64,000 nt of DNA from Clavaria fumosa. Taxonomy: Eukaryota; Basidiomycota; Agaricomycetes; Agaricales; Clavariaceae. Positions within the stretch are counted from its first letter, which is position 1, and each line of letters begins with the position of its first letter. The notes beneath the pieces are model-generated. The model saw only the letters and a program-made list of their open reading frames with translations, was not told where the DNA came from and did no database searches. This document shows positions 31,063-42,242 of this stretch, piece after piece. Location: the NCBI GenBank assembly GCA_951802425.1, contig OX637803.1, forward strand, positions 2,976,001 to 3,040,000, read 5' to 3'. The translations under genes were made by a program, and so were the position numbers.

Positions 31063-33046
31063 ATGACACTAAAACCTGCATCCAAAGTGGCCTCCAAAGT
31101 GGCCTCGAAGCCAGCCTCCAAAGCCACCGCAGTCGCACCTGCTCCCTCTCCTAGGCCGGCGTCGCCGCCTCCCCCACTTGAACCACCCCAGTCGAAGCGG
31201 AACAGAGCGCTGAGCGACATAGACGAGACGGTGAACGCAAACCCTGCCGTGAAGCGCTCGCGGAGAACCAAAGTCGCCCCCACTACAACCACCACCATCG
31301 ACGCCGCTGAGATCGAGAACGCCGCCCCTGCCACGCGCACGCGCAAGCCGCGCTCCGCCGCGGCTCCCGCTGTGCGGCCCGCAGCTAAGGCTGCGACCAC
31401 CACGAGGAAGAAGCCCGCGTCGGCAGCACCTCAAGCGAAGGCCGCGAAGCCGAGGTCCGCGAGGGCGCCGCGGAGCGCTCCTGCGCCCGTCCCCGTTGTG
31501 GATGGCGCCGCACCAAAAAAAACGAAGGCGCGGCGAGAGCGCCTCCCTGCTATAGCGGAGGCCCCTGAGGCCGAGCCGGAGCAGAAGCCGTACTTCAACC
31601 CCCTCCCCAAGGTACCGGAGCATGTGCGTCCTGCCCCGTTGGTGTTCGTATGGGGTGCGGGCAACTTTGGGCAATTCGGCATGGGACAAACTTATGCCGA
31701 CGACTGGGACAATCCGCGCAGAAATAAGTTGATGGAGGAAAAGATGACGGAGGGTGTCTTTGGTGGCGAGGGTGCCGGCATTCAGGCCATTGCAGGTGGA
31801 GGCATGCACACACTCTTTCTCGACGAGGAGGGCAAAGTAAAGTTTTCCCTCGTTCTATTCTATTCGCAGCTCTAAACGTCAGTTTGTCTTCAGGTATGGT
31901 CATGTGGCGTTAACGACAACGCTGCCCTTGGCCGTGTGACGAAGTTGCCACCGGATGAATCTGGAAAATCCGTGGAGGATGAGAATTTGTTTATGGTTCC
32001 CCATCCCATCCAGACCCTCGTGGAGGAGAAATTCCGTGCCGTCAAGATTGAGGCGGGGGACAGTATCAGTGCCGCTCTCAGCGACAAGGGCGAGTTGAGA
32101 GTGTGGGGCTCGTTCCGAGTGAGTTCTGCCCTCCGCCCTTGTTAACTTTTTTCTCATTTCTCCCTTCGCAAAGGCTGCCGAAGGCGAACTCGGTTTCTAC
32201 GAAGGCACACGCAATCAATTCCGCCCCGTACCCATTCTGAACCTCAGCCGCAAGCCCGGAGATGTCGAGAAGGTTTCAGACGTCGCGGCAGGCCACAACC
32301 ATCTGCTCGCCATGACAACGCACGGTGTGCTCTACGCGTGGGGCACGGGCGAACAGGGCCAGCTCGCGCGCAAGATCACGCCACGTCACAAGATATCGGG
32401 GACCGTGCCTGCGAAAGTGACGTTGGGCAAGCGGGGCGCCCACAGGGTGACCGCGATCGGCGCAGGTGGAATGGCGTCCTTTGCGGTCGACGAGGATGGC
32501 GTGCTCTGGGGCTGGGGCCTTAACAACCTTGGGCAGACGGGCACAGGCAGCCTAGAGTCGGAGGTGCCTGTGCCGACAAAGGTGGTCGGGATGAGCGCGG
32601 AGGAGCTTGGTGGGGGTGCGCGCGTGGTCGCGATGACGGGCGGAGAACACCACTCGCTCTTCCTCACCTCGGACGGACGCGTGTTCTCGTGCGGGCGCGC
32701 GATTGAAGGGCAGATTGGGCTCCCGAAGGACGACGAGGTGTTCGAGAAGCGTAATGCGGACAAGGATCACTTGCGCGTGCCGGTTCACGTGCCATTCCCC
32801 GAGGACGCAGCAGTCGACCCAGTCGTGGCGATCTCGTGCGGAGTGCATAACAACGCCGCGGTGACCAAGAGTGGCGCCCTCCTGTGCTGGGGCGCGGGGA
32901 CGCAGGGAGAGCTCGGCGTTAAGGGTGAGAAAGAGGTTTGGGTGCCTACTGTCGTTGTGCGGAAGGAGGGTGGCAAGTGGAAGACTATGGCAGTTTCATG
33001 TGGCGGGCAACACTCTGTCGCGTTGCTCATGAAAAAGGAGGATTGA
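31063..33046 (+). CDS. RCC1: RCC1/Pim1-type Ran guanine nucleotide exchange factor
   Basis: Exons 31063-31836, 31894-32118 and 32174-33046 join in phase and give 623 residues. The first ~190 residues are an Ala/Pro/Lys-rich basic tail with KRSRRTK-type nuclear signals. The rest is a seven-bladed RCC1 propeller, with blades recognisable by VWGAGNFGQFGMG, GGGMHTLFL, VWSCGVNDNAALGR, YAWGTGEQGQL, WGWGLNNLGQTGTG, GGEHHSLFL, CWGAGTQGELG and GGQHSVALL. RCC1 sits on chromatin and loads Ran with GTP, driving nuclear transport and spindle assembly. The start is chosen because the TATA box at 30928 would not serve the upstream ATG at 30874. The 3' end faces the isochorismatase-like gene, with about 270 bp between them. 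Confidence 0.95.
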
Positions 33047-33320
33047 GGAAGTCAAGTCTGACTGTTTACTCTCTATATATTTTCTACAGTGCTTGGAACC
33101 AATTGATTTCGCACATTTTCGTTTCGAAGGTTTTTCCCTGGTGGGTGAGCAAACCAAAGAGATGACTGAATTTTATGCTCGCAATACATCCGACTGAATC
33201 CCATGACCAAAAGTAAAAAACGGAACGAGTTAGGCGTGCATCGTAAACATGGTAAACGGAACAACTTGAATTTGCCAACCGAAGAAGAGAGGTGATGGAT
33301 GTGTGGTGAACTGCAGCGCC

Positions 33321-34018
33321 CTAGGAATCCCGATCTCTGAATAAACCTGGAACATCTTTCATGTCGAACATGAACACGCCTGCTTCCTCCAGCTCGGCCT
33401 CGACTTCCGCCTCAATTCTATGAGCGGGTGTAATGGTTCCGCCGTTCCAAACCTCGACACGGTCGTACGTGGCGTGTGCACCCTGAGAGGGAAGGAGTAA
33501 ACTCGTTCTGTCCCATAGGCCAACCAGACGAAAAGAGACTTAACTCTAACCATGAGAACCTCATTCCTGCGACCGAGGGCGGCGCTGCACGTGGCGCGTA
33601 TACAAAAGTCGCTTTGCATGCCAACGACAACGATCTCTGCTTCTGGAGGAACAAGGTCGCCAAGCGGGGTGCCGGCAAAGGCGTTGTTCTTGTGCTTATC
33701 GATCACATGTTCGTGCGGGAACGGATCAAACACGAGCTGCCAGCCAGGGGCGTTGTGCTCGTCTGGGTCTCCCGGGTCACCATTGTTGCGGATGTGCACG
33801 ATGAGCGGCGGCGGGATTGCTGCGCGTGCCTCTAGCAGGATCCGCTCGATGTTGCGCCGCACGGTGCGGGAGGACGGCACTCCTTCTGGTGGATCGGCGA
33901 GCATGGTGACTTGAGCGGCGATGATCAGAAGCGCACGGTGCACAATAGGGTGACACCCATTGGGCTTGTTCAAAGACGACGACGATGAGGTGGAGGAGGG
34001 GGGGCAAGAGGAGGGCAT
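33321..34018 (-). CDS. Isochorismatase-fold hydrolase lacking the usual catalytic Asp
   Basis: Exons 34018-33551 and 33482-33321 give 209 residues. Family motifs are HRALLIIAAQ, LIVHIRNNGDPGDPDE, GWQLVFDPFPHE, VIDKHKNNAFAGTPL (catalytic Lys region) and IVVVGMQSDFCIRATC (nucleophilic Cys), then GAHATYDRVEVWNGGTITPA. The first strand, which in classical members reads (V/I)D-x-Q with the catalytic Asp, reads IAAQ here, so one member of the Asp-Lys-Cys triad is replaced by Ala. It could be a subfamily trait or loss of activity. The start is the first ATG in frame; the longer frame begins at a TTG. The substrate is unknown. Confidence 0.85.
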
Positions 34019-34208
34019 TGTCGGGCAGCAGGAGCAAATGTCCTCCTCCAAAATAAACTCCTCCAAAATAAATCATCGCCTTCGACGCGGGGCACGTGGC
34101 CACGATCTAGGGTTAGGATTAGGGGCTAATTATTAGCCATTTTCTCAGTGTTTCTGCACAGTTCGGGGAGGTTCGAAGGAGAGGATTTCGACCTCAGACT
34201 GTATGTGT

Positions 34209-34236
34209 GGGGAGGAGGAGGAGGAGGAGGAGGAGA
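34209..34236. repeat. (GGA)n microsatellite
   Basis: About nine tandem GGA/GAG triplets lie between the isochorismatase-like gene and the 3' end of the glutaredoxin gene. A short telomere-like AGGGTTAGGATTAGGGG lies nearby, around 34108. Confidence 0.8.
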
Positions 34237-34466
34237 ATAAAGCCTGAGAAGTATAAGAACGTCTGGACTCGGGGTCTGTTGGAGCGACCCTCGTGGTTAC
34301 TCCACCCGGCGTTAAAGTCTCAACGAATTGATTAACAAAGTGCACGCGAGGGTGGAGAACTGAGATCGCCACTGTTTAGTTTTCTAAGGATGAAAGGTGA
34401 AAAGGAGATAGATACTGTACAGAACAGCACTTCCGACTTCAATTTACACGCTGTGGACAAACCGTA

Positions 34467-35393
34467 TCACGCCAGCATTTCGGCCAGCTCGCCAGAGTCT
34501 ACCATTTCTTGCACGACATCCAATCCTCCCACGAATTCGCCTTTGACTATGAGCTGCGGATATGTTGGCCAATTATTCAGAGCCTTGAGTCCTATTTCTC
34601 ATGATGATTATAGCAGTCGAAAGATCAAGAAGATACAAGACGCACCCTCTCGAACGCGCCCGTCTGTCAGGATATCGAAGTGGTCAAAATCAACCGATTG
34701 CTTCCGGAGAAGCGCCACTATCCGCTTCGAGAATCCGCACCGCGGCGCGTCGGGGCTCCCCTTCATAAACAACACGATGGGGGAGCGCGTCGTGAGTCCC
34801 CTTATGCGCTGCTCTAGCTGTTCTTGTGACTCCTCTTCTGCCCCGTTTTGCTTCTGCTCCGGGGGCGCGGCGGGTGACTGCGACGTCTTGGACAGCGGCG
34901 CGATTGAGGACGCCGGCGGTGGTGCGCGGGTATGGGTCTCGACCGCTTGCGTCAGCGCCTCCGTGTTGGCTCCGATGATGCGTGCAAGGAGTATGTGGCC
35001 CTGGTTAAGGAAATGATCAGCAGTGACTAAGAGCTTTTGTTGAGTACTCACGCGGAGGACCAGGAAAGTCGGGGCTAAGTCGATATCAAATGACTCGGTG
35101 ATATAACTTTGTTGCTGGGCCTCCACCTGTCACAAAAATTCGATATATTTATTTTCCAAGAAATAGAATGAAAGTCGCGTTGAGGTACTAAAACAGGCTC
35201 GAGTGACTGTAAACTGCACCTGGAGGACCAACAACTGCGGGTACTTTTTGGCCAGCTCTACCACGACCTTATTCATTTGTATACATGGCTCCATTCCCTC
35301 GGCCCAGAAATTGATTAGCGAGACGCGCTGTATATCCTGGGAGAGCAGTTCATGGAACCGCTCAGGAGATTCTATATCGTACAAATTTTGCAT
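34467..35393 (-). CDS. GRX4: Monothiol glutaredoxin, Grx3/Grx4 type (Trx-Grx fusion)
   Basis: The protein starts MQNLYDIES at 35393. An N-terminal thioredoxin-like domain has [13 protein letters not shown], with only the second active-site Cys retained, then TFLVLR. A Pro/Ala/Glu linker of about 50 residues follows, then a glutaredoxin domain with [10 protein letters not shown]...[12 protein letters not shown] (monothiol CGFS site), [28 protein letters not shown] and a TGA at 34467. Introns are in phase. Grx3/4 proteins bind a bridging [2Fe-2S] cluster with glutathione and partner BolA, and they deliver iron and regulate iron-responsive factors in the cytosol and nucleus. Only 113 bp separate it from the 3' end of Ku70. 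Confidence 0.93.
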
Positions 35394-35506
35394 GGATAAA
35401 TTCTGTGATGGAGAGAGATGTTTGCCAGCGAGCGAAGTGGTACAGGGTGTGCGAGAACGGGCGTGTGTGCGTATTACGGAGCAGCACGTGATGCGTCAAT
35501 CTCCAA

Positions 35507-38483
35507 TCAGTGGCTGTCGAGCCAATCTGCCACTCGCTCAACCAGATCTCCCTTCCTCCCGGAGTAGGGCTGACTTTTGGATTTGAGAAATTCCTGCAAG
35601 GCATGGGAGCATCGACAACAGGTCTCTTCATCCTTACCGCTCGTAAACTCACCTTCAGCTGATCAACACGAAGCTGAGGGGGTGCGATCAACCAATAGTT
35701 CGTCGTTAGAGAATAGTCGTTGATTGTTACCTTGTCGAGTCTCCCAGCGTCATACTTGCTCCGTATCTCCGCCTCATCCAAGCTGACATCCTGAGGCTCA
35801 AATGAATTTTTTTGTGTCCGTAGGCAGCCAAGGGCATCAACATTACCGCTTTGCGTTTCGAGCCGGCCCCCGTGACGATCACTGTATTTGCTGACTCGTC
35901 CTGCGCAAGGATTTGTTTCCACTCTTTGATCAGTTTACCCGCACGCTGGTGGTGTACGTCGTCAGTACCTCAAATATCAGCTGTATAATAACGCGACGGC
36001 TTGCCTTGTGCATGATGTCCAATTTTGGCAATGTCAGGTCCTCAAACGTTTCGGGATCGTATTCTTCACGGAAGGCGCTCGCTTCCAACTGGGCATTGTG
36101 ATATGCCAGCGCTGCAAGAAAGTAGCGTATACATGCATCAGAAATCGCCTGCTTCCGAGAAGTGGGCGGGCTTCGCGGGACATACCAGGGTTGGGATATG
36201 AATCAGGAGGATAGCCCCCCGACTTCACACATAGTTTGGTCATCCACTTACGTGCCGCCTCCGTTACGCTATCGGGAGCTGCGATGAAGCGTCAGTCTCG
36301 GCGCAATCGCGGTTCAAACGAAGGCCAAGCCATGATACACCTCGCATGGCCCTTTCGACCGGGGCAGCTCTGATGTCGTCTGCAAACGGTAGTGGAATGA
36401 GATGGAACCCAGCGGGCTCATTCCACCCGCTTTCGTCTATTCTTTCAGCCTGTCGCCGAAGAACACTGAGCAAGACCTTTCAGAGATCAAAAAAAAGCAT
36501 CGCACTTGCGGAAGCAAGGCACAAAACGTGGGTGTGGCGTTGCGGCGGGTCACGGACAGCACAATGCCAATTTTGTGCTTGGCTATCATGGTCTTGAGGA
36601 GCGCGCTGAACGTGCGCTTGCTGCCTGAATAATTCTGCCCCGAACAGCGTCTGCACGTGCGCTGGCGATGAGAGACTAGTTCGATGGTTCACGTACCGTT
36701 TCATCTGGATATATGAATTGTGAGTGTTTGATGCTATCCTCGAAGCGCAACTCTGAACGGTCCTTGAAGCCGAGAAGTCTAATCACTGTGGGCCGGAGAT
36801 TATGTCTCCTATTCGAACGTGTACAAAAGAGTACACACTCGGTTTAAGACATAGGGTGCGGAAAGACCTGATGTCTTCCGCAGTGTAAAATGGCTAGGCG
36901 GGGCTAAGGGCAAGCACCTATGACATAAACGGCGAGAAGTGCTCACCCGCTGACCAGCCTGGACAACGCGAGCCCCGAAGCCAGCATTGGCCTCCGCTTC
37001 CTCTTCTCCTTCTGGCTTAAAGTCTGTGTTGAGGGACATACCGTACAAGACCTTCGACCTGTCGATTTCGGCTTCCCGGTCCTGTGGTCACGACAATTCA
37101 AAAATCTTCCAGGCATGAACGAACTGAAACCACAACAGACCTCGTCAACATAAATTGTTCGTACATTGGCGATCTCCATCCCTTCGCCAAGGTCTACGAA
37201 ATACTTGTATGCGCCCTTCTTCTGTTCCGTAACAAGCCCATACCTGCGTAGGTGTAGTCAGACGTTTTCTGCGAGTAAAAAAACAAAAATGTCGCACCCC
37301 TTTACACCGATCACAAATCCTTCGGCAAGCTCGAAAGGAAGGTTGAAGAGCGCCCTTTTGGGGATCTCATGGAATCGCATTTGTGCCAGTAGGTCGTCAA
37401 TGCGAGAGATTGATATCGACTCAGGGAGAATGGTCGAGTCGCTGCTGAGATCATCATCCTCCGACACGTTATTTGGCAGCAACACGGACTGTAGACATTT
37501 AGTATGAGCTGAGATTCGACACAATCCAAACGAACGCTGTAAAATTTTGTGACATCGAAAGGCTTGTCGGCCGTGCTGATGAAAAAAGGCTCGACAGCTA
37601 CGCCTGCTTGAGTCAAGTCCTGCGAGGCGCATCAAGACAAACAAGAAACAAGTTGATTGGCGAGTTTTACGATCAAAGTTGTCCGAGCGGACGTGACGAG
37701 CTGTTTGCTGGAGGAACCAGAATGAGGGTCGTCAGAATCTGTTATTAGAAAGACGCGTTTGGAAGCTGTTTTGGGAGCGCTGTATGAGGAGTTAGAGATC
37801 ATGGAATCTTGAACGAGAGGGCGCTGACCCATCACGTATGACCCAGTTGCAACTTGTGAACACGTCGCCCATTGCCAGAGTCTTGCCAGTAAGAGGGGGG
37901 AACGCTTCTCTTAACTTATTTGTGTCCTCCTTAAAATCTAAGGCGTAGCAAGTTCAGCTCAGCCCCTCTACAGGGCCTCGTCTCGACGGACCTTCCAAAA
38001 GTCGGATAATTTCTTGAATGGTAGGCGCGTTAATGGTGGCAATCGGCTGGTATAAGTATGTGTTCTTCTTTATTTCAGAGCCTTGACCTCTCGTTTCATT
38101 CATTTTTGCCTTGTCAAGGAACCATCAGCAAAACCGCGCATTTGTAAGGGGCACTTCTCACAGTGTTGAAAAGAAGGATGCCGACGGCGTCGTTGGGTCC
38201 GACAATGACCTTTCTCTTTTGAATCTGCATAGCAGCATCAAGTGCGGCGTATAAATGGCATGTTTTCACTTCGCCTTCGTAGCGAGGGTCATTGTACAAT
38301 TCGTGCATCGACGCCGAGCAGTCGATGCAGAATAGGATGACATCACGCTTCCCCTCAAAAAGCTGAGGCAGAACGTCATTTCGTTTTCACAGAGTTGGTT
38401 TTACGATATAACTCACCGAGGCATCTTGCAATTCCTCATCTTCCTCATCGTCAATCCGGTTCCAGTCGTCGTATGGAGGCATG
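35507..38483 (-). CDS. KU70: Ku70, DNA end-binding subunit of non-homologous end joining
   Basis: The gene starts MPPYDDWNRIDDEED at 38483 and is split by many short introns. Recognised blocks in order are DVILFCIDCSASMHELYNDP (vWA-like N domain), CHLYAALDAAMQIQKRKVIV then GPNDAVGILLFNT, a segment with DDPHSGSS, FELAEGFVIGVKGY then GLVTEQKKGAYKYFVD (start of the Ku core barrel), VYVDE-type repeats, LIRLLGFKDRSELRFEDS and KTMIAKHKIGIVLSVTRRNA. Further on come PAGFHLIPLPFADDIR, FEDLTLPKLDIMHK, and a C-terminal SAP domain (EFLKSKSQPYSGRKGDLVER then VADWLDSH). Ku70 dimerises with Ku80, encircles broken DNA ends and recruits the ligation machinery; it also acts at telomeres. Length and domain order match the family. 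Exact exon borders were not all traced. Confidence 0.94.
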
Positions 38484-38564
38484 ACTCAAAAGTGCGCGTA
38501 TGTTGTCACGTGCAGCCCCTTCGCGCTGTCACGCGACTTTTACACGCTCCCTCGCAGTGCAGCG
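38484..38564. promoter_or_regulatory. 81-bp divergent promoter between Ku70 and PTPA
   Basis: The two ATGs (38483 minus, 38565 plus) are only 81 bp apart, so both 5' UTRs and start sites must lie in this interval or overlap the opposite gene. There is no TATA box. The interval contains several ACGTG/CACGCGA-like words. Confidence 0.6.
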
Positions 38565-39767
38565 ATGGCACGACAGCTACTCGAATTACGGCAAGTGCCA
38601 CTGTCAGCCATTCCAAATTTAACACTACCAAACCCAAGAATAAAACGCGACTCCGATGTGCTGGCATGGCAGACTACCCGCAGTTACCGAGACTATGCTG
38701 TATTTCTCCGACGACTGAGCGAAGCCGTGGTGGGATGTGATCTGTCCTTGGATCCAACCGCCACAGCGAATGAGGTGAGACCTGCGTCTTTCACGTCCTG
38801 ACTTTGAGCTCAGGGGTTGTTTGCAGTCTATAGCGAGAACCCTAAAGTTGTTGCACACTCTCGAAGAATGGATACAAGAAATTCCGCCCTTACCGACCCC
38901 GCAACGCTTCGGAAATCTTGCCTTTCGCACATGGGGCAAAAGACTGGAAGAGGTATGCGCCGCGTTTCATGTCTTCTTTTATCAGGCAGATGACGAGATC
39001 AGCAAGCCGATGATCTATTAACATCAATGCTCCCCCCTGCCTTCGGCGTAGCCATTCCCTACCTTAAGCCCTATTTATTACTATCGTTCGGATCATTTAC
39101 CCGCATGGATTACGGAACAGGCCACGAGACTGTGTTTGTTCTATTCTTGCTTTGTCTGACACTGTTGCGCTTCTACGAACCTGTGCCAGAGGAAGAACGC
39201 CAGATTGTCCTCCGCATCTACACCCAGTACCTCAGACTGTGCTGGAAGCTACAAGATGTGTACAGATTGGAGCCTGCGGGGAGTCATGGCGTGTGGGGTT
39301 TGGATGACTACACATTCCTAAGCTACCTGTTTGGCAGCGCACAACTGCGAGGTCTGGTCCCTCCTTTTCGCTCCGTTCCAATGCTTGCTAAATAACTCAC
39401 CAAGATCGAAGCGATATTCCGGTCTCATCTGTCCTCGATCCTGACTTGCCCTCTACCAATTTATATTTTATGTCAATATCACGTATCCACCAGATGAAGA
39501 CTGGTCCCTTCCACGAGCACTCTTCCCAGCTCCACTCAATTGCCCTCGGCGTACCGAAGTGGAGCAAGGTTCATACAGGGCTGTTCAAGATGTATGAGGT
39601 GAGCCTGCGTGTTGCGAATCCTTCCAATACATGGTCTATTTACCGAATGCCAGGCGGAGGTGTTGGGGAAACGAGTGGTGGTGCAGCACATTCCTTTGGG
39701 TGGCTTGCTGGAGTGGGATACTTCCGAGCCCGACAAGCATTCTGATTCGACTCCGTCTAACAATTGA
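38565..39767 (+). CDS. PTPA, protein phosphatase 2A activator / prolyl isomerase
   Basis: Starting MARQLLELRQVPLSAIPNLT at 38565, the spliced protein contains DVLAWQTTRSYRDYAVFLRR, TPQRFGNLAFRTWGKRLEE, a segment PYLKPYLLLSFGSFTRMDYG then TGHETVFVLFLLCL (the conserved Y-G-T-G-H-E substrate region), DVYRLEPAGSHGVWGLDDYT, GSAQLRG, and SIALGVPKWSKVHTGLFKMY with HIPLGGLLEWD, ending at 39767. PTPA (yeast Rrd1/Rrd2) loads catalytic metals into PP2A and has prolyl isomerase activity. All motifs are present, so it is probably functional. It is head-to-head with Ku70. Confidence 0.95.
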
Positions 39768-39899
39768 GTCCATTCGATAACATATTCTGCCAATTGGAGC
39801 CCAGAATATTGATGAACCTCCATGAGTCATGGCAAAACTAATTTATTAGTATGGGCACACATGCAATATATACCACTGTTATGAGAAATAGGGGCTAGA

Positions 39900-40287
39900 A
39901 TTGAGTTGCTGTGATGTGGCTGTAACGCAGCCGGAGCGGTGAATACCAGTGCGACGAGAAGAAACCAACTGTGAGAAGAGGCAACGTACCTCGTGGTCCT
40001 CTTCCGGCGCTGTGGTGCGGTGCGGGAAGTCCGAGAACCGAATTGTCTCGGGACTGTAGCGGGTTGATTAGCGCTGGCCAAATGGGCAGTGGGCGTCACC
40101 TGGTGCAGTCAAATGGAGGCAACAGGAGCTTGCCTCGCGGCGTAGGGAGGCGCAGCGACGGATTACTGGTCACTGGAGCAGACCCTTCATATTCATCATG
40201 GGAATCCCCGGCGCTGAACGTTGAACGTGCTCCTCTCAGCCACCACCAGCGCAATGTTCCGAAAAGACTCCGTTCCAAAATTTTCAT
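39900..40287 (-). CDS. Possible small gene of unknown function
   Basis: From ATG 40287 a frame (MKILERSLFGTLRWWWL...) reaches a GTGACG donor near 40097. It could continue after CTACAG and again after a GTACGT..CACAG intron, giving a short protein with no recognised domain. The introns would be 46 nt and unusually short. Opposite-strand frames of similar length exist, so coding is only weakly supported. Confidence 0.25.
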
Positions 40288-40461
40288 GTCATTTCAAACT
40301 CCGGTAACGACATAACTGACCGTTGAAAATGACCCTCTGATTTATAGCCCTCTTCGTCGTCCAGTTTTGTGCGACGCTTGAGGCTCAAATCCTTCATCAT
40401 TATTGACCAAGCCAGGAACTCGGATCTCCGTCTGTTGACCCTTGAGTGAGTCATTTGTCTC

Positions 40462-40469
40462 TATATATA
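40462..40469 (+). promoter_or_regulatory. TATA-like element of ornithine decarboxylase gene
   Basis: TATATATA lies 125 bp upstream of the main ATG at 40587, which places transcription start near 40490-40500, before two short upstream ATGs. Confidence 0.5.
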
Positions 40470-40548
40470 TTAACAGTAACAGGAGACTGATCACACCCCC
40501 CCCCGCAAACTTGAAAGGTGGTCTTCCGTGCGAGGTTCGCGACTTCGC

Positions 40549-40606
40549 ATGTCGTTTGCATTCTACAACAGCAATGCCTAATCGTTATGCAGGCGATCCC
40601 CCTTGA
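40549..40606 (+). promoter_or_regulatory. Two overlapping upstream ORFs in ODC leader
   Basis: uORF1 runs from ATG 40549 to TAA at 40581 (ten codons). uORF2 runs from ATG 40574 to TGA at 40606 (ten codons) and overlaps both uORF1 and the main start ATG 40587. They would lower initiation at the ODC frame and could confer polyamine-dependent control. A possible intron (GTGGTC 40520 to AACAG 40570) would remove uORF1 but keep uORF2. Confidence 0.45.
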
Positions 40607-42242
40607 TAACCGGTATCCGCTCCACCTTTATCTAGACGGCGGGGGCACCATGTCCCAACCGGAAATACTGTCGACCCTCGCCGTCAATCATGGCCCGCCC
40701 GATGGTCCTAGTTTTCTTGACGCCCACGAGATCTTCGGACACTCATGCTTAGAGACAATAACATGGACGCAGACCGCCCAGATCACTGGGGCTCCTTCTG
40801 GACATCAAGTCGGACACCAGGTCTATCCAGCCGATAACGCCGAAGACTACATTTTCCCTTCCCTTCCCCCACTTGGTCGTGGACATCCGGATGTCCATCT
40901 TCGGAATGGCATTATGAAGAGCTCGACAGAAATTGCCCGCGATTCTGACGCCGAGAAGGCATTCTTTGTTGCCGATCTCAGCGTTGTATATAGACAGCAT
41001 CAAAGGTGGAAGCAATGGCTCCCGCAAATTCAGCCATTTTATGGTTCAGTGTATTCTCTGGTTAGATTGTAATAATACCGCTGATTGCGCATTAGCCGTC
41101 AAGTGCAACCCGGACCCTTATGTGGTTCGCCTCCTGGCCGCGTTAGGCACGGGGTTTGACTGTGCTTCAAGTCTAGAAATGAGGCAAATCCTCTTGCTGG
41201 GTGGAGTTCATCCATCAAGAATCATTTATGCAAATCCTTGCAAGCCTACCTCTCACATACGAAGCGCTGCAAAGTCTGGGGTCAATATGATGACCTTTGA
41301 CAATGCAGACGAACTTTATAAAGTCGCTCGGACTCATCCGCACGCCAAACTCGTCTTGCGCATCCTGACGGAAGACTCGAAGAGTCTGTGCCAATTCGGT
41401 ATCAAATTTGGGGCTTCTCTCCAGTTCGTTCCTGGACTTTTGTCGACGGCCAAAGGTCTCGGATTAGACGTGATTGGCGTCAGCTTCCACGTCGGTAGTG
41501 GATGCTATGATCCATCCCTTTATCGAGAGGCTATCATACGCGCCCGCCATGCCTTCCGGATGGGTAAGGCAGCTGGCTATGACTTCTCGCTGCTCGATGT
41601 CGGCGGCGGTTTTGAAGATGCGCTCTTTGAGAAGGCAGCCTGCATTTTGACTCGGGCTATCGATGAATTTTTCGCCGATCTACAGGGTATTACGATCATA
41701 GGGGAACCGGGAAGGTTCTACGTTTCGACGGCATTCAAACTGGCCACAAACATTATAGCTCGGCGAGCTCCGGCGATCGAAGCATCCCGAGTGGAGGAGG
41801 GTCACGAGGAAACCAAAACCATGTGTAGGTGCCCGTGCCTTGTTCTACGTTTGTCGATTTTGACTTGAGTGTAGACTACATCAGCGACGGAGTCTATGGA
41901 TCGTTCAACTGCATCTTATTCGACCATCAGGTCGTCCTACCTTACGTTCTCTCGTTGAACGGCTCTTTTCACGTGTGCTCCACAGAGCCATTGTCCCCTG
42001 CGAGTGTGTGGGGTCCCACTTGTGATTCCTTCGATTGCGTTTGTCCCTCAACAGAACTGCCTTCTGCCTTGCGAGTTGGGGACTGGCTCGGCTTCGACAA
42101 TATGGGGGCGTACACGGTGTGCGCGGCCAGTCAATTCAATGGGTTTGAACTGAGCCGGGTTGTGTACACAAGCGGAGGTGCTGGATCGAAGGAGGTTCGC
42201 GATGCACTCCACGCGTTTGCTTCAAAAGGATATGGTCTTTGA
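40587..42242 (+). CDS. SPE1: Ornithine decarboxylase (first step of polyamine synthesis)
   Basis: Three exons join in phase. The start is either ATG 40587 (MQAIPLDN) or 40650 (MSQPEIL). Residues include AVKCNPDPYVVRLLAALGTG (PLP-binding Lys, restored across the first intron at 41042-41093), FDCASSLEM, RIIYANPCKP, SFHVGSGCYD (His stacking on PLP), DVGGGFED, IIGEPGRFYV, then YYISDGVYGSFNCILFDH after the second intron, and VWGPTCDSFDC with the catalytic Cys, ending at 42242. ODC is a PLP-dependent homodimer that converts ornithine to putrescine in the cytosol. No active-site residue is missing. Two uORFs and a TATA box precede it. Confidence 0.95.

Noticed and set aside
34105..34125. Telomere-like AGGGTTAGGATTAGGGG
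   Set aside because: Only two to three degenerate units between ordinary genes, so chance or a minor interstitial repeat.
35320..35345. Loss of the first Cys in the thioredoxin-like domain of the glutaredoxin
   Set aside because: Common in Grx3/4 proteins, whose Trx domain is a docking module; not unusual.
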